DNA from: Haloferax marinisediminis
Lineage (GTDB): Archaea; Halobacteriota; Halobacteria; Halobacteriales; Haloferacaceae
Reading direction: 5' to 3'
Assembly (NCBI RefSeq): GCF_009674585.1
Contig: NZ_WKJP01000001.1
Span: 2,604,001 to 2,668,000, forward strand
Length of the DNA: 64,000 nt
The translations under genes and the position numbers were made by a program. The notes beneath the pieces were generated by a model that was given only the letters and a program-made list of their open reading frames with translations, had not been told where the DNA came from and ran no database searches. Each line of letters opens with the position of its first letter. The stretch's first letter is position 1. This document shows, piece by piece, positions 23,866 to 32,596 of this stretch.

Positions 23866-24540
23866 CTAGTAGACGCGGTCGAAGACGTTCGACAGTTCGA
23901 CGGGCGACCGACGTCCGGACTCGTGTTCTTTCAGATCACCATCACGGAACCAGAGGAACGACGGCGCAGCGTCGACGCCGAAGGCGCGACAGAAGTCGCC
24001 GGTCGCCTCGCCATCGACACCCGCGACTGCGACACCCTCGGGCACCTGTTCGAGGATATCCCCGAGGTCTTCTTTCATCACATCACACGGCGTGCAGTTC
24101 CGCCGCCACACCGTGATGACGGCATCCGGGTTGGCTGCGAGGAACGACTCGTAGGAGTCGTCGTCCAGTTCGGTGAGTTCCGCTGGAACCGGTGACGAGG
24201 GCGTGATTTCGACGAGGAGATTCGCCATGAGGACGAGCATGTCCTGCCCCACCGGCACGTCGAGGAACGACTGTGCCGCGAGGTACGCGACGACGTCTGC
24301 CCTGCCCACGTCGTGTTCGGCGAGTTGTGCTTCGACGTCGTCTGGGTCGAGGCCGAACAGTTCGACGACGGTGTTGTTGAACTCCTCCTCGGAGACCGCA
24401 CCGTAGATATCGTGGTAGATTGCCAGCGTCTTTTCGAACTCGTCGCTCGTCGTGAGCGTCCCGTCAGGTGCTTCGTCGACCGCACCGGCGGCGATGAGCG
24501 TGTCGAGCGCTGACTCGGGAGTGCTGTGTGTTGCTGCCAT
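23866..24540 (-). CDS. Thioredoxin-domain protein with extra N-terminal helical domain
   Basis: 224 residues. The last about 100 form a thioredoxin fold with redox site RRNCTPCDVMKEDL (CxxC = CTPC), the cis-Pro turn DAAPSFLWFRDGDL and a final helix. The first about 120 are helical (SALDTLIAAGAVDEAPDGTL, VSEEEFNNTVVELFGLDPDD, VVAYLAAQSFLD) and match nothing I know. It should act as a cytoplasmic disulfide reductase or sensor. It lies 2 nt after livF, so it is the sixth cistron of the liv unit. CTPC differs from the classical CGPC and may shift the redox potential. Confidence 0.85.
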   Translation of the reverse strand: MAATHSTPESALDTLIAAGAVDEAPDGTLTTSDEFEKTLAIYHDIYGAVSEEEFNNTVVELFGLDPDDVEAQLAEHDVGRADVVAYLAAQSFLDVPVGQDMLVLMANLLVEITPSSPVPAELTELDDDSYESFLAANPDAVITVWRRNCTPCDVMKEDLGDILEQVPEGVAVAGVDGEATGDFCRAFGVDAAPSFLWFRDGDLKEHESGRRSPVELSNVFDRVY

Positions 24541-24542
24541 CG

Positions 24543-25286
24543 TTAGACACCGAGGTAGCGTTCGCGAGTCTCTTTGTCGTCGCGGAGTTCGTCTGCGGTA
24601 CCGTCGAAGACGATTTGCCCCTGGTCGATGACGTACGCCCGGTCGGCGAGTTTGATCGCTGCCGCAGCGTTCTGTTCGACGAGGAGGATAGTCGTCCCCG
24701 CATCGCTGATGCGTTCGACCGCATCTTCGACGTCCTCGATGATTTTGGGTGCGAGCCCCTCGTACGGTTCGTCGAGGAGGAGCAGGTCGGTGTTCTGCTT
24801 CAGTGCGCGTGCGATGGCGAGCATCTGCTGTTCGCCACCGGAGAGCGTCCCTGCTCGCTGGTCTTTCCGTTCGTCCAGTCGCGGGAACTGGTCGTACACT
24901 TCCTCGGTCGACATCCCTTTGTGACCGAACGAGAGCGACCGACCCCACGTGTTGGATTTGTTGTTTACGACCTCTGCGAGGTGGAGGTTCTCCGCCACCG
25001 AGAGGTTCGGGAAGATACGGCGCTCTTCTGGGACGAGTGAGATGCCCTTCACAGAGACGTCCTCTGCCGGGACGCCGGTGATGTCTTCGCCCTTGAACCG
25101 GATGTGACCCTCTCGAACGTCCGGCGGCGTTGCACCGGAGATACAGCGGAGTGTCGTAGTCTTGCCGGCACCGTTGCGGCCGAGGAGTGCACAGATTTCG
25201 CCTTCCTCGACGTCCAGCGAGAGGCCACGGATGATGTGGCTCTCACCGTAGTAGGCATTTATCGCGTCGATTTCGAGCAGGCTCAT
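24543..25286 (-). CDS. livF: Branched-chain amino acid/amide ABC transporter ATPase LivF
   Basis: 247 residues with all ABC ATPase motifs: Walker A LLGRNGAGKTTTLR, Q-loop region, signature LSGGEQQMLAIARAL, Walker B DLLLLDEPYEGLAP and the H-loop replaced region TTILLVEQN. The beginning LLEIDAINAYYGESHIIRGL and the GRNGAGKTT pattern are typical of LivF. It powers import through LivH-LivM with LivG. Its start overlaps the end of livG by 4 nt. Confidence 0.95.
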   Translation of the reverse strand: MSLLEIDAINAYYGESHIIRGLSLDVEEGEICALLGRNGAGKTTTLRCISGATPPDVREGHIRFKGEDITGVPAEDVSVKGISLVPEERRIFPNLSVAENLHLAEVVNNKSNTWGRSLSFGHKGMSTEEVYDQFPRLDERKDQRAGTLSGGEQQMLAIARALKQNTDLLLLDEPYEGLAPKIIEDVEDAVERISDAGTTILLVEQNAAAAIKLADRAYVIDQGQIVFDGTADELRDDKETRERYLGV

Positions 25287-26041
25287 ATCTCGACACCTCC
25301 GAGGTAGGCCTCTTGAACGGCTTCGTTACCCCGAATCTCGTCGGGGGTCCCTTCGGCGATGATACCACCGCGACTGAGGACGACGATGCGGTCAGAGATG
25401 CTGAAGACGATTTCCATGTCGTGTTCGACGAGGACGAACGTGAGTCCGAGGTCACGCTTGACTTGCTCGATGAGTTCGACCGTCGACTTCGTCTCCTCGG
25501 GAGACATACCGGCGGTCGGTTCGTCCATGAGGAGCAAGTCAGGTTCACTGGCGAGTGCGATACCGATCTCCAGACGACGCTTGTCACCGTACGGAAGGTC
25601 CGTCGCGACGGTGTTCGCGCGGTCGAGCAACCCAACCGAGTCGAGAGTGTTTCGGGCGACGTCGTGGACGTCAGTGAGGGAGTCTCGGTGCTTCAAGAAC
25701 TCGAAGCCGAAGGCACCGCGTTCGGCCGCGAGTGCGGCAATCTCAGCGTTTTCCCGGACCGTGAGGTCGGGGAAGATAGACGCGGTCTGGAACGATTTCG
25801 AGATACCGCGTTGGACCACTTCGTGTGGTTCGAGATTGACGATCGATTCGCCCTTGAACCGGATATCTCCGCTCGTCGGGTCGAGTCGACGCGTGATGAG
25901 GTTGATGAGTGTCGACTTCCCGGCGCCGTTCGGGCCGATGATAGAGACTCGCTCGTCCTTTTCGACGGTCAGGTTCACGTCGTCGGTGGCGACGAGACCA
26001 CCGAACTCTTTGACGAGGTTCTCAGTTTCGAGGAGTGCCAT
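25283..26041 (-). CDS. livG: Branched-chain amino acid/amide ABC transporter ATPase LivG
   Basis: 252 residues: LLETENLVKEFGGLVATDDV, Walker A IIGPNGAGKSTLINLITRRL, the signature and Walker B region LPYGDKRRLEIGIAL / PDLLLMDEPTAGMSPEE, and LVEHDMEIVFSISDRI. The signature is LPYGDKRRLE, the usual LivG variant of LSGGQ. Overlaps livM by 1 nt (TGATG) and livF by 4 nt, so the ATPases are translated together. Confidence 0.95.
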   Translation of the reverse strand: MALLETENLVKEFGGLVATDDVNLTVEKDERVSIIGPNGAGKSTLINLITRRLDPTSGDIRFKGESIVNLEPHEVVQRGISKSFQTASIFPDLTVRENAEIAALAAERGAFGFEFLKHRDSLTDVHDVARNTLDSVGLLDRANTVATDLPYGDKRRLEIGIALASEPDLLLMDEPTAGMSPEETKSTVELIEQVKRDLGLTFVLVEHDMEIVFSISDRIVVLSRGGIIAEGTPDEIRGNEAVQEAYLGGVEI

Positions 26042-27180
26042 CAGCGGTCACCTCCCATGCGGTCGGAGACGAACGTACGGACACGTCCGATGATACCCCA
26101 CAGACCGTCTGGGACGACCCAGACGACTGCGACGAACACGATGCCGAGGAGGAGATGCCAGTAGTAACCAAAGTCTTGGATGAGTACGATGTCGGTGAAT
26201 GGGATCGTCAGAACCTGGATGGTGCTGACGATGTTCTCGATGTAGAGGTACAATCCGACCCCGAGGACAGGACCGAACATCGACCCTGCGCCGCCGAGGA
26301 CAGTCATCACGACGATGTCTCCGGACTCCGTCCAGAACAACGATTGGAGCGGAACGTAGGCGCCGTGGATGGTGAAGAGGCTTCCCGCGAGACCGGCGAA
26401 GGCACCGGAGATGATGAACGCCATGAGTTTGTACCGCCAGACGTTGAGTCCGACGAACTCGGCGCGCTGTTCGTTCTCACGGATGGCGCGGAACACCATG
26501 CCGTACGGCGAGTTGAGGATGCGGTACGCGACTGCCACAGCACCGACGAAGAACAGGCCCACGAAGGCGTAGAGCCACGTTCCGAGGAGCATCCCACCGA
26601 TAGAGGGGATGTCCGCTTCGAGGTGGATGACACCGAAGAGGTTGCCAACGTCGACGCCGGTGAGTCCGTTTTCACCGTTGGTCAGGAACGCGAGTGGCGA
26701 GGCCGCCATGAAGTACATCATCTGTGCGAACGCGAGCGTCAGGATGGAGAAGTAGATTCCACCGCGACGAAGCGAGAGGAACCCAAGTCCCCACGCGAGG
26801 AGCACCGCGAAGAGCGTCCCCGACAGGACCATCACGATTGGGTCGCCGCTGACGTTCTTCGCAACGATACCTGCGGCGTAGGCCGCACCACCCCAGAAGG
26901 CGGCGTGACCGAACGAGAGCAAGCCAGTGTATCCGAGGAGCAAGTCGAATCCGATGGCGAAGATGCCCCAGATGAGGATGAGCGTGGCGAGACTCTGGTA
27001 GCCCTGGAGGAAACCGGAGACGAAGGGCGCACGAGCGAAGAGCCACGGGAAGATTGCGACGATGATGGCCGTGAGGCCGACGACAGTTCCTTCCCTGCCG
27101 CGAAGTTGTTCCCAGCGGCCAAACAGGTCGCCACCGATGAGCGTCTCGTTCGCGCTTGGGTTGGCGTCTTTCTCGCTCAT
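26041..27180 (-). CDS. livM: Branched-chain amino acid/amide ABC transporter permease LivM
   Basis: 379 residues with about ten transmembrane segments and the LivM cytoplasmic EAA-like loop. SLATLILIWGIFAIGFDLLLGYTGLLSFGHAAFWGGAAYAAGI shows the G-x-x-S-x-GHAAFxG hallmark of this family. NPNSPYG-like text appears as RILNSPYGMVFRAIRENEQRAEFVGLNVWRYK, the coupling loop, and VLGGAGSMFGPVLGVGLYLYIENIV follows. An acidic lead (residues 1-35) precedes the first helix. Overlaps livH by 4 nt (ATGA). Confidence 0.93.
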   Translation of the reverse strand: MSEKDANPSANETLIGGDLFGRWEQLRGREGTVVGLTAIIVAIFPWLFARAPFVSGFLQGYQSLATLILIWGIFAIGFDLLLGYTGLLSFGHAAFWGGAAYAAGIVAKNVSGDPIVMVLSGTLFAVLLAWGLGFLSLRRGGIYFSILTLAFAQMMYFMAASPLAFLTNGENGLTGVDVGNLFGVIHLEADIPSIGGMLLGTWLYAFVGLFFVGAVAVAYRILNSPYGMVFRAIRENEQRAEFVGLNVWRYKLMAFIISGAFAGLAGSLFTIHGAYVPLQSLFWTESGDIVVMTVLGGAGSMFGPVLGVGLYLYIENIVSTIQVLTIPFTDIVLIQDFGYYWHLLLGIVFVAVVWVVPDGLWGIIGRVRTFVSDRMGGDR

Positions 27181-28145
27181 GGTGCCACCTCCTCGTCACC
27201 GAGGAGACCCTGTGGCCGAGTCAGAAGCACGATTGCTGCAATCGCGTACAGACCGACCTGCGACCACGCAGGTGCGAGCGACACGAGTGCGGCCGTCGTG
27301 AGTCCGAAGACGATGCCACCGACGACTGCACCGGCGATACTCCCGACACCACCGATGACGACGGTGAGGAACGCCGGAACGAGGATGTTCGTCCCGATCG
27401 TCGGGTTGACGACGTTCAGCGGGCCGCCGACCACGCCCGCGACACCGGCGAGTGCCGCACCGATACCGAAGACGACGATGTACGGACGGGTAATCTTGAT
27501 TCCGAGCAGCCGGACCATCTCCGCGTCGCGAGTCCCTGCGCGGACCACCAGACCGAAGTCGGTGTACTCGACGAGCAGGTAGACGAGCGCGACGAGGACG
27601 GCCGTGATTCCGATGACCCAGAGACGCCACTGCGGGAAGTTCCCGACGATTGGGAGGGCGACGGGTCCGGAGACAGGAATGCCTGCGAACGACCCGAACG
27701 AAAGGATTCGTTCTGGCTGATCGAACGGCAGACTGTTACTCCCGAACAGGATGCGGAACAGCTCCTGAACGACGATGGCGAGACCGAACGTCACGAGAAT
27801 CTGGTCGGTGTCTGGCCGGTCGTAGAACGGACGAGCGACGAATCGCTCCATGAGCAGACCGACGACGAATACCAGAAGCGGGACCAACAGCAACGCTGCG
27901 AAGAAGCCCCAGTCTAAGCCGATGGACGAAAGGCCCCATTCGTACAGTTTCCCGTTCGACAGTGGGACGTTCAACGCGACGAACAGTCCGGCGTACGTGC
28001 CGATGAGATACAGCGCGCCGTGGGCGAAGTTGACGAACTTGAGCGTTCCCAAGATGATGGAAAGACCAACTGCCAACAAGACGTAGATGGCCCCCTGCTG
28101 AAGCCCGTTGAGCAGGATGACGAAGATGTCGGAGAGGATGCTCAT
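27177..28145 (-). CDS. livH: Branched-chain amino acid/amide ABC transporter permease LivH
   Basis: 322 residues, about eight membrane segments. The LivH pattern is clear: NGLQQGAIYVLLAVGLSIILGTLKFVNFAHGALYLIG near the N-terminus and the coupling loop TDFGLVVRAGTRDAEMVRLLGIKITR, then VIGGVGSIAGAVVGGIVFG. It forms the import channel with LivM. It lies 126 nt downstream of livJ; that gap holds a TATA-like TTATATTAATG near 28245-28255 (minus strand), so livHMGF may also be transcribed from its own promoter. Confidence 0.93.
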   Translation of the reverse strand: MSILSDIFVILLNGLQQGAIYVLLAVGLSIILGTLKFVNFAHGALYLIGTYAGLFVALNVPLSNGKLYEWGLSSIGLDWGFFAALLLVPLLVFVVGLLMERFVARPFYDRPDTDQILVTFGLAIVVQELFRILFGSNSLPFDQPERILSFGSFAGIPVSGPVALPIVGNFPQWRLWVIGITAVLVALVYLLVEYTDFGLVVRAGTRDAEMVRLLGIKITRPYIVVFGIGAALAGVAGVVGGPLNVVNPTIGTNILVPAFLTVVIGGVGSIAGAVVGGIVFGLTTAALVSLAPAWSQVGLYAIAAIVLLTRPQGLLGDEEVAP

Positions 28146-28271
28146 GACCGACCACCGTCCCGTCTGCGATTTGAGTTAGATTCTAGCATGGGTATGTTAC
28201 TCTTACTCATTTACGTGTGCGTGGTTGTCTGCGATTAACTTTCATTAATATAACGGTGTTGGCAGGGGGCC

Positions 28272-29630
28272 TTACTCGTAGGAGCCGAGTTCACACTCGG
28301 CGGCCGGGCCTGCGTCACATGCGTATCCGAGGTCGTCGCGACTGGTGATGTTGACAATCTCGTAGTACTTCCCGGCCTCCTGTTCGGAGCCTGGGAGTCC
28401 CTTCACGACGGGCACGTCGCGCTGAGCCTGGTGGTCACAGCCACGCATGGTCTCTGCGCCCATCCCGATGTTGTCGTATTCGTAGTCTTCCAGTTGCTTG
28501 ATGACCTCTGGTGGGTAGAACGTCCCTGCACGCTCGACTGCGGCGGCGTACTGGAGCGTCTGTGCGTACGCGACCTGTGCCGGGCCGGACGGAATGCGGT
28601 CGTACTCGCTCTGGAACGCATCAGTGAACTCTTTCGACGGGGTGTTGTCGATTTGAGAGTCCCACGCGAGCGTTCCGTAGACGCCTTCGATTGCGCCGCC
28701 GGCGGCTTCGGCCATCGGACGGTTGTACAGCGGAACGATAATCTCCATGTCCTCGTTGATACCCGCGTCGACGGCCTGTTGGATGGAGTTCGCACCGTCG
28801 AGGCCGTAGTGGTTGAGGATGAGTACGTCCGCACCGGAGCTCTGTGCTTCGGAGAGGTACGTGGAGTAGTCCGTCGTCCCGAGCGGCGTCGCGACAGATT
28901 CGACTTGCTCCCAGCCCGCAACATCAGTCATGAACTGTTCCATCGACGCCTGTTGGGTCTGGCCCCAACTGTAGTCGGCGTAGAGCTGGTAGAAGCTCAG
29001 CCCTTCTCCGTAGGCCTCTTTCACGACCGGCGCCAGCGCCTGCCCGGTCATGTACGCGTTGAACATCTCACGGAAGGAGTAGCGGACGCAGTCCTTCCCG
29101 GTCGTGTCGTTCGAGTGCGTCAGACAGGCCATGAACATGACTTTCTCGTTCTGACACAGTCCTTGCACTGCGATTGCCACCGCAGAGGACGACCCACCGG
29201 AGATCATAATCGCGTTGTCACGCTGAATCATCCCCGACGCAGACTGTCGTGCCTGGTCTGCGTCCGTCGCGGTGTCGCCGTCGACGTGGTCGATCTCGTA
29301 GCCGAGGACGCCGTCGCCAGAGAGGTCGTCGAACTGCGTGTCCACCCAGCCGCCGCCCTCGTTCAGGTGCTTCACCGCAAGCTCGTACGCTCGCAGTTCG
29401 TCTTCACCCTCAGACGCGTATGGTCCCGACTGTGGAACGTTGAACCCGAATACTGCCGTGTTCCCTTCGATTGGGTAGTTCCCCAGTGCAGGATAGTCTT
29501 CGTCGCTGCCGCCGCCACCGCCGCCACCGCCGCCACCGCCGCCAGTACAACCAGCCAGCCCAGCCAAACCGGCTGCACCAGTTGCCTTCAGCACATCTCG
29601 TCGATTGAGTGGCTTGGTATCCCGTGCCAT
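28272..29630 (-). CDS. livJ: Liv-type ABC transporter substrate-binding lipoprotein
   Basis: 452 residues. A Tat signal (NRRDVLKATGAAGLAGLAGC) ends in a lipobox with lipid-modified C28, followed by a run of twelve Gly as a flexible tether. The mature protein is a Peripla_BP_6 fold: AVFGFNVPQSGPYASEGEDE, ISGGSSSAVAIAVQGLCQ, FYQLYADYSWGQTQQASMEQF, GADVLILNHYGLDGANSIQQA. It captures a branched-chain amino acid, amide or similar compound outside the membrane and hands it to LivHM. The ligand cannot be read from sequence. Transcribed from a strong TATA box; likely the most expressed gene of the unit. Confidence 0.92.
   Translation of the reverse strand: MARDTKPLNRRDVLKATGAAGLAGLAGCTGGGGGGGGGGGGSDEDYPALGNYPIEGNTAVFGFNVPQSGPYASEGEDELRAYELAVKHLNEGGGWVDTQFDDLSGDGVLGYEIDHVDGDTATDADQARQSASGMIQRDNAIMISGGSSSAVAIAVQGLCQNEKVMFMACLTHSNDTTGKDCVRYSFREMFNAYMTGQALAPVVKEAYGEGLSFYQLYADYSWGQTQQASMEQFMTDVAGWEQVESVATPLGTTDYSTYLSEAQSSGADVLILNHYGLDGANSIQQAVDAGINEDMEIIVPLYNRPMAEAAGGAIEGVYGTLAWDSQIDNTPSKEFTDAFQSEYDRIPSGPAQVAYAQTLQYAAAVERAGTFYPPEVIKQLEDYEYDNIGMGAETMRGCDHQAQRDVPVVKGLPGSEQEAGKYYEIVNITSRDDLGYACDAGPAAECELGSYE
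29500..29545. repeat. Gly-codon microsatellite in livJ
   Basis: Runs of (CCGCCACCG) and GCC encode twelve consecutive Gly after the lipobox. Replication slippage here would change tether length in steps of one residue without frameshift. Confidence 0.7.
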
Positions 29631-29667
29631 AGACCAAACGACCGGATAGATGGTTAATAATTGTTAT

Positions 29668-29677
29668 GTATATATAC
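29668..29677 (-). promoter_or_regulatory. TATA box of the liv operon
   Basis: GTATATATAC, centred about 42 nt upstream of the livJ ATG, predicting a start near 29646 and a leader of about 16 nt. Confidence 0.65.
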
Positions 29678-30085
29678 CCTTTAATTTGTATTAGTTATCG
29701 ACCTAGTTGGCCGAATATATTAATATGATATTCTTAAACATACGTTAGATGTTTGTCATAGGAGGGCAGTAGGGCTGAGGTTTGTCCTTCCTAACGTCCT
29801 TCGAGAGTCCACAGTCAACAGACGTGGTGGTGCCAATGGGTTGTTCGGATAGGTGACAGTGGGCCAGCTCACTCCGTCGTAGAGTCCGCAACGTGACTAG
29901 TTTCGAACCGATGAATGCGACGGTTTAGCGCCCGTCAAATCAATTCTGTTGACTGTCTTTTGCCGACGACTGTTGGTGGTCTAGTACTGTCAGTATAATA
30001 GATATATCTCACATAATTTTAGTGATTCAACTCGATTTCCTGAATTCGACGGCCGCATAACATTCTGATACCCGTGAATCTCAGA

Positions 30086-30092
30086 TATATAA
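30086..30092 (+). promoter_or_regulatory. TATA box of the Tat-exported protein gene
   Basis: TATATAA lies about 55 nt upstream of the ATG at 30144, predicting a leader near 29 nt. Confidence 0.6.
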
Positions 30093-30143
30093 CTAATCCC
30101 GCGAGTAGCGACTCTGTAAACGCCACTTCGGTGGTAGATAGCC

Positions 30144-30695
30144 ATGAAAAAAGATACATTTTCGACCTCACGTCGCTCCGTCCTGAGACTCGGTGCTATG
30201 TCGGCACTGGGTATCGGGGTTGGCATTCCAGCGGTCTCTGGGAGTGCGCTAGCCCACGACTGTCCCAGAACACCCGGGTTCTGGGCGAACCATCCAGACC
30301 ACCCGAACTGGCATACAGACAGTGCAAAAAAGGCCAGTGAAAAGTACGGTGTGACGCACGAGAACCTCCTGGCCCCCTCCAAAGGCGACAAGAAATTGAT
30401 AATGGCCAAACACCTGATGGCCACGATTCTGAACTTCCAGGGCCGGGAAGACGATTACCAAGACGACGGCTGTGTCGATGCGGAAATCACGATGGACGGC
30501 CAGTACGACGGCTGGACCGTTCGGACGGTGAAGCAGGAAGCACAGCAGTGGTACAAGTACGCCAGCGATGGCCAGAAGAAGTGGGTCATCCAAATCAACG
30601 GCAACGAACTCGACGGCGAGGCGCTCAAGGACGTCCTCGATTACTGGAACAACGACCCAGCAAAGTTAGGCCTGTACGGTTGCGACTGCAAGTAG
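30144..30695 (+). CDS. Tat-exported protein with NHP motif, unknown function
   Basis: 183 residues. The N-terminus MKKDTFSTSRRSVLRLGAMS has a twin-arginine signal, probably cut after the SGSALA region. The mature protein starts HDCPRTPGFWANHPDHPNW and continues LLAPSKGDKKLIMAKHLMAT. This spacing resembles bacterial secreted domains with C-T-x-T-x-GYWKNHP...LL...KG...LI..AHQLIAAKLN, from memory. Four Cys (one near the new N-terminus, one at DGCVDAE, two in YGCDCK at the end) could form disulfides or bind metal. It has more A/T-ending and Lys codons than its neighbours, suggesting transfer. No operon partner. Function unknown. Confidence 0.82.
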   Translation: MKKDTFSTSRRSVLRLGAMSALGIGVGIPAVSGSALAHDCPRTPGFWANHPDHPNWHTDSAKKASEKYGVTHENLLAPSKGDKKLIMAKHLMATILNFQGREDDYQDDGCVDAEITMDGQYDGWTVRTVKQEAQQWYKYASDGQKKWVIQINGNELDGEALKDVLDYWNNDPAKLGLYGCDCK

Positions 30696-30804
30696 GACCT
30701 CCCCACTCGTTGCTCCACCATATTCTTCACACGTTTTTCTGATTCAGTTCGCTTCGACCACGAGAGAAAACCAACACCACCCGGAGAAATCCGCGGCCAG
30801 AGAA

Positions 30805-32415
30805 CTATCCTTCTCCGACCATCCGGCCTTCGTCTTCCCACTCGCGCTCGCGGAGTTCGTACTTCTGAATCTTCCCGGTCGCCGTCTTCGGCAGTTCGGC
30901 GACGAACTCGATCTCTTTGGGAAGTTTGTACGTCGCGATTCGTTCTCGACAGAACTCGATGATGGCGTCTTCTGTCACACCCGGTGTGTCGGGGTCGCCA
31001 CTGGTCGGGACGATGAACGCCTTCGGCGACTCACCCCACTCCTCGGATGGAACCGGGATGACTGCCACGTCGGCCACCTTGTCGTGGTCGAACAGCGTGT
31101 CCTCCAGTTCGATGCTGGAGATGTTCTCGCCACCGGAGATGATGATGTCCTTCTTGCGGTCCTGGATGCTGATGAAGCCATTTTCGTCCACGACGGCGAG
31201 GTCACCCATGTGGTAGTACCCCCCCAGTCGGTCGGAGAACGCTTCTGCTGTCTCTTCGGGTTTGTTCCAGTATTTGTCCATCACCTGATTGCCGGCGACG
31301 ACGATCTCGCCGATGGACTGGTTGTCTCGGGGAACGTCGTTCCCGTCTTCGTCGACGACGCGCACGTCGGTGCCGAGATAGCCGATTCCCTGTTTCTTCT
31401 TGACGCTGAATCGGTCGCCGTCGCCCTCCAAGAAGCGTTCCGCGTCAGAGGTGGTGATGAGCGGCCCTGTCTCGGTCGCTCCGTAGACGTGCATGAGGTG
31501 CCATCCGAACTCGTCTTCGACGGTCCGAATCGTCGCTTCCGGCGGGGCCGCCCCCGCCGTCGCCGCGCGAACTGGGTTCGAGCCAGTGGTCTCGACACCG
31601 CCCTCGTCACGGTAGTGTTTCATCAAGATGTTCAGCACGGTCGGCGCGGCACAGAGGTACGACACGTTCTCGTCACGGATGGCGTCCAACACGGCCTCGG
31701 CCTCCACGCCCCGTGTGCAGATATGCTTCGCCCCGTGCCCGGTGATGGCGTAGATGTGTCCCCATCCGTTGACGTGGAACATCGGGAGCGTCCACAGGTA
31801 GACGTCGCTGTCCGAGATGTGCTGATGCATCGAGATGAGGTAGGCGTGAATCGTCTCCGCCCTGTGTGTCCGGCAGACACCTTTCGGGTCGCCCGTCGTC
31901 CCCGAGGTGTAGTTGATGGTGATGAGCTCGTCTTCGGCCATCTCCGGTCTGTCGTACTCGGTCGATTCGGCGATGATGTCGTCGAAGTCGAGCCAGTCGC
32001 CGTCGACCTCGTCGGGAGCGTTCGTGACGAAAATCTCCGTCGGAATGTCGTCTCGTATCGCCTCTATCTTCTCTGCGAACGCGTAGTCCGCGTAGATGGC
32101 TTTCACCTCGGCGTCGTTGAGCATGTACTCGAAGTCTGCCGGCACGAGGCGGTAGTTCAACGGCATGTGGACACCGCCGAGTTGCATCGTCCCGTAGGCC
32201 GCTTCGAGGTGGTAGTGCGTGTTCGGGTCGAGAACCGCGACCCGGTCGCCCTTCTCGACGCCTCGTGACTGTAACGCCGAACTGAACCCGTCTACCCGTT
32301 CGCCGAGTTCCGCATAGGAGAACCGTTCACCTGTCGTCGCGACGACCGCCTCCTCGTCTGCGTAGTACCTTCGCGCACGGTCGAGGAACTCGGTCACCAG
32401 GAGTGGTTTGTCCAT
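30805..32415 (-). CDS. alkK: AMP-forming acyl-CoA synthetase (medium-chain/AlkK-like)
   Basis: 536 residues of the ANL superfamily: P-loop INYTSGTTGDPKGVCRTHRA, MFHVNGWGHIYAITGHGA, adenylate motif HLMHVYGATETGPL, then YHMGDLAVVDENGFISIQDRKKDIIISGGENIS and the C-terminal catalytic Lys region ELPKTATGKIQKYELRE. It would activate a carboxylic acid to its CoA ester with ATP. AlkK-like members prefer medium or short/branched acids; the exact substrate is inferred. Next gene on the same strand is acs, so this lies in a CoA-activation group beside a Liv importer and methylmalonyl-CoA mutase. Confidence 0.9.
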   Translation of the reverse strand: MDKPLLVTEFLDRARRYYADEEAVVATTGERFSYAELGERVDGFSSALQSRGVEKGDRVAVLDPNTHYHLEAAYGTMQLGGVHMPLNYRLVPADFEYMLNDAEVKAIYADYAFAEKIEAIRDDIPTEIFVTNAPDEVDGDWLDFDDIIAESTEYDRPEMAEDELITINYTSGTTGDPKGVCRTHRAETIHAYLISMHQHISDSDVYLWTLPMFHVNGWGHIYAITGHGAKHICTRGVEAEAVLDAIRDENVSYLCAAPTVLNILMKHYRDEGGVETTGSNPVRAATAGAAPPEATIRTVEDEFGWHLMHVYGATETGPLITTSDAERFLEGDGDRFSVKKKQGIGYLGTDVRVVDEDGNDVPRDNQSIGEIVVAGNQVMDKYWNKPEETAEAFSDRLGGYYHMGDLAVVDENGFISIQDRKKDIIISGGENISSIELEDTLFDHDKVADVAVIPVPSEEWGESPKAFIVPTSGDPDTPGVTEDAIIEFCRERIATYKLPKEIEFVAELPKTATGKIQKYELREREWEDEGRMVGEG

Positions 32416-32596
32416 ACAGGCTGTCCTTCAGTAACGTTAGAGATAAATGTGCGGGGTGGTGACACGCACCGCGACACCGGAGCTGTCGGTCAGATTTCAA
32501 CTGTATTCGGGAGGCACGTGAAACGACAGTTCGTCCACGTCGACCCGTCGCTATCCGCGTGAGTGAAAGAAAAACGAAGCCTGAGACGAGGCGAGT

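Larger units (their letters stand above)
29631..30143. other. 513-bp AT-richer intergenic stretch
   Basis: Apart from the liv TATA box and the TATA box of the following gene, no coherent coding frame, tRNA or strong inverted repeat is seen. Base composition is clearly more AT-rich than the rest of the window (for example around 29640-29760 and 29990-30110), compatible with an insertion scar or a long regulatory region. Confidence 0.5.
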
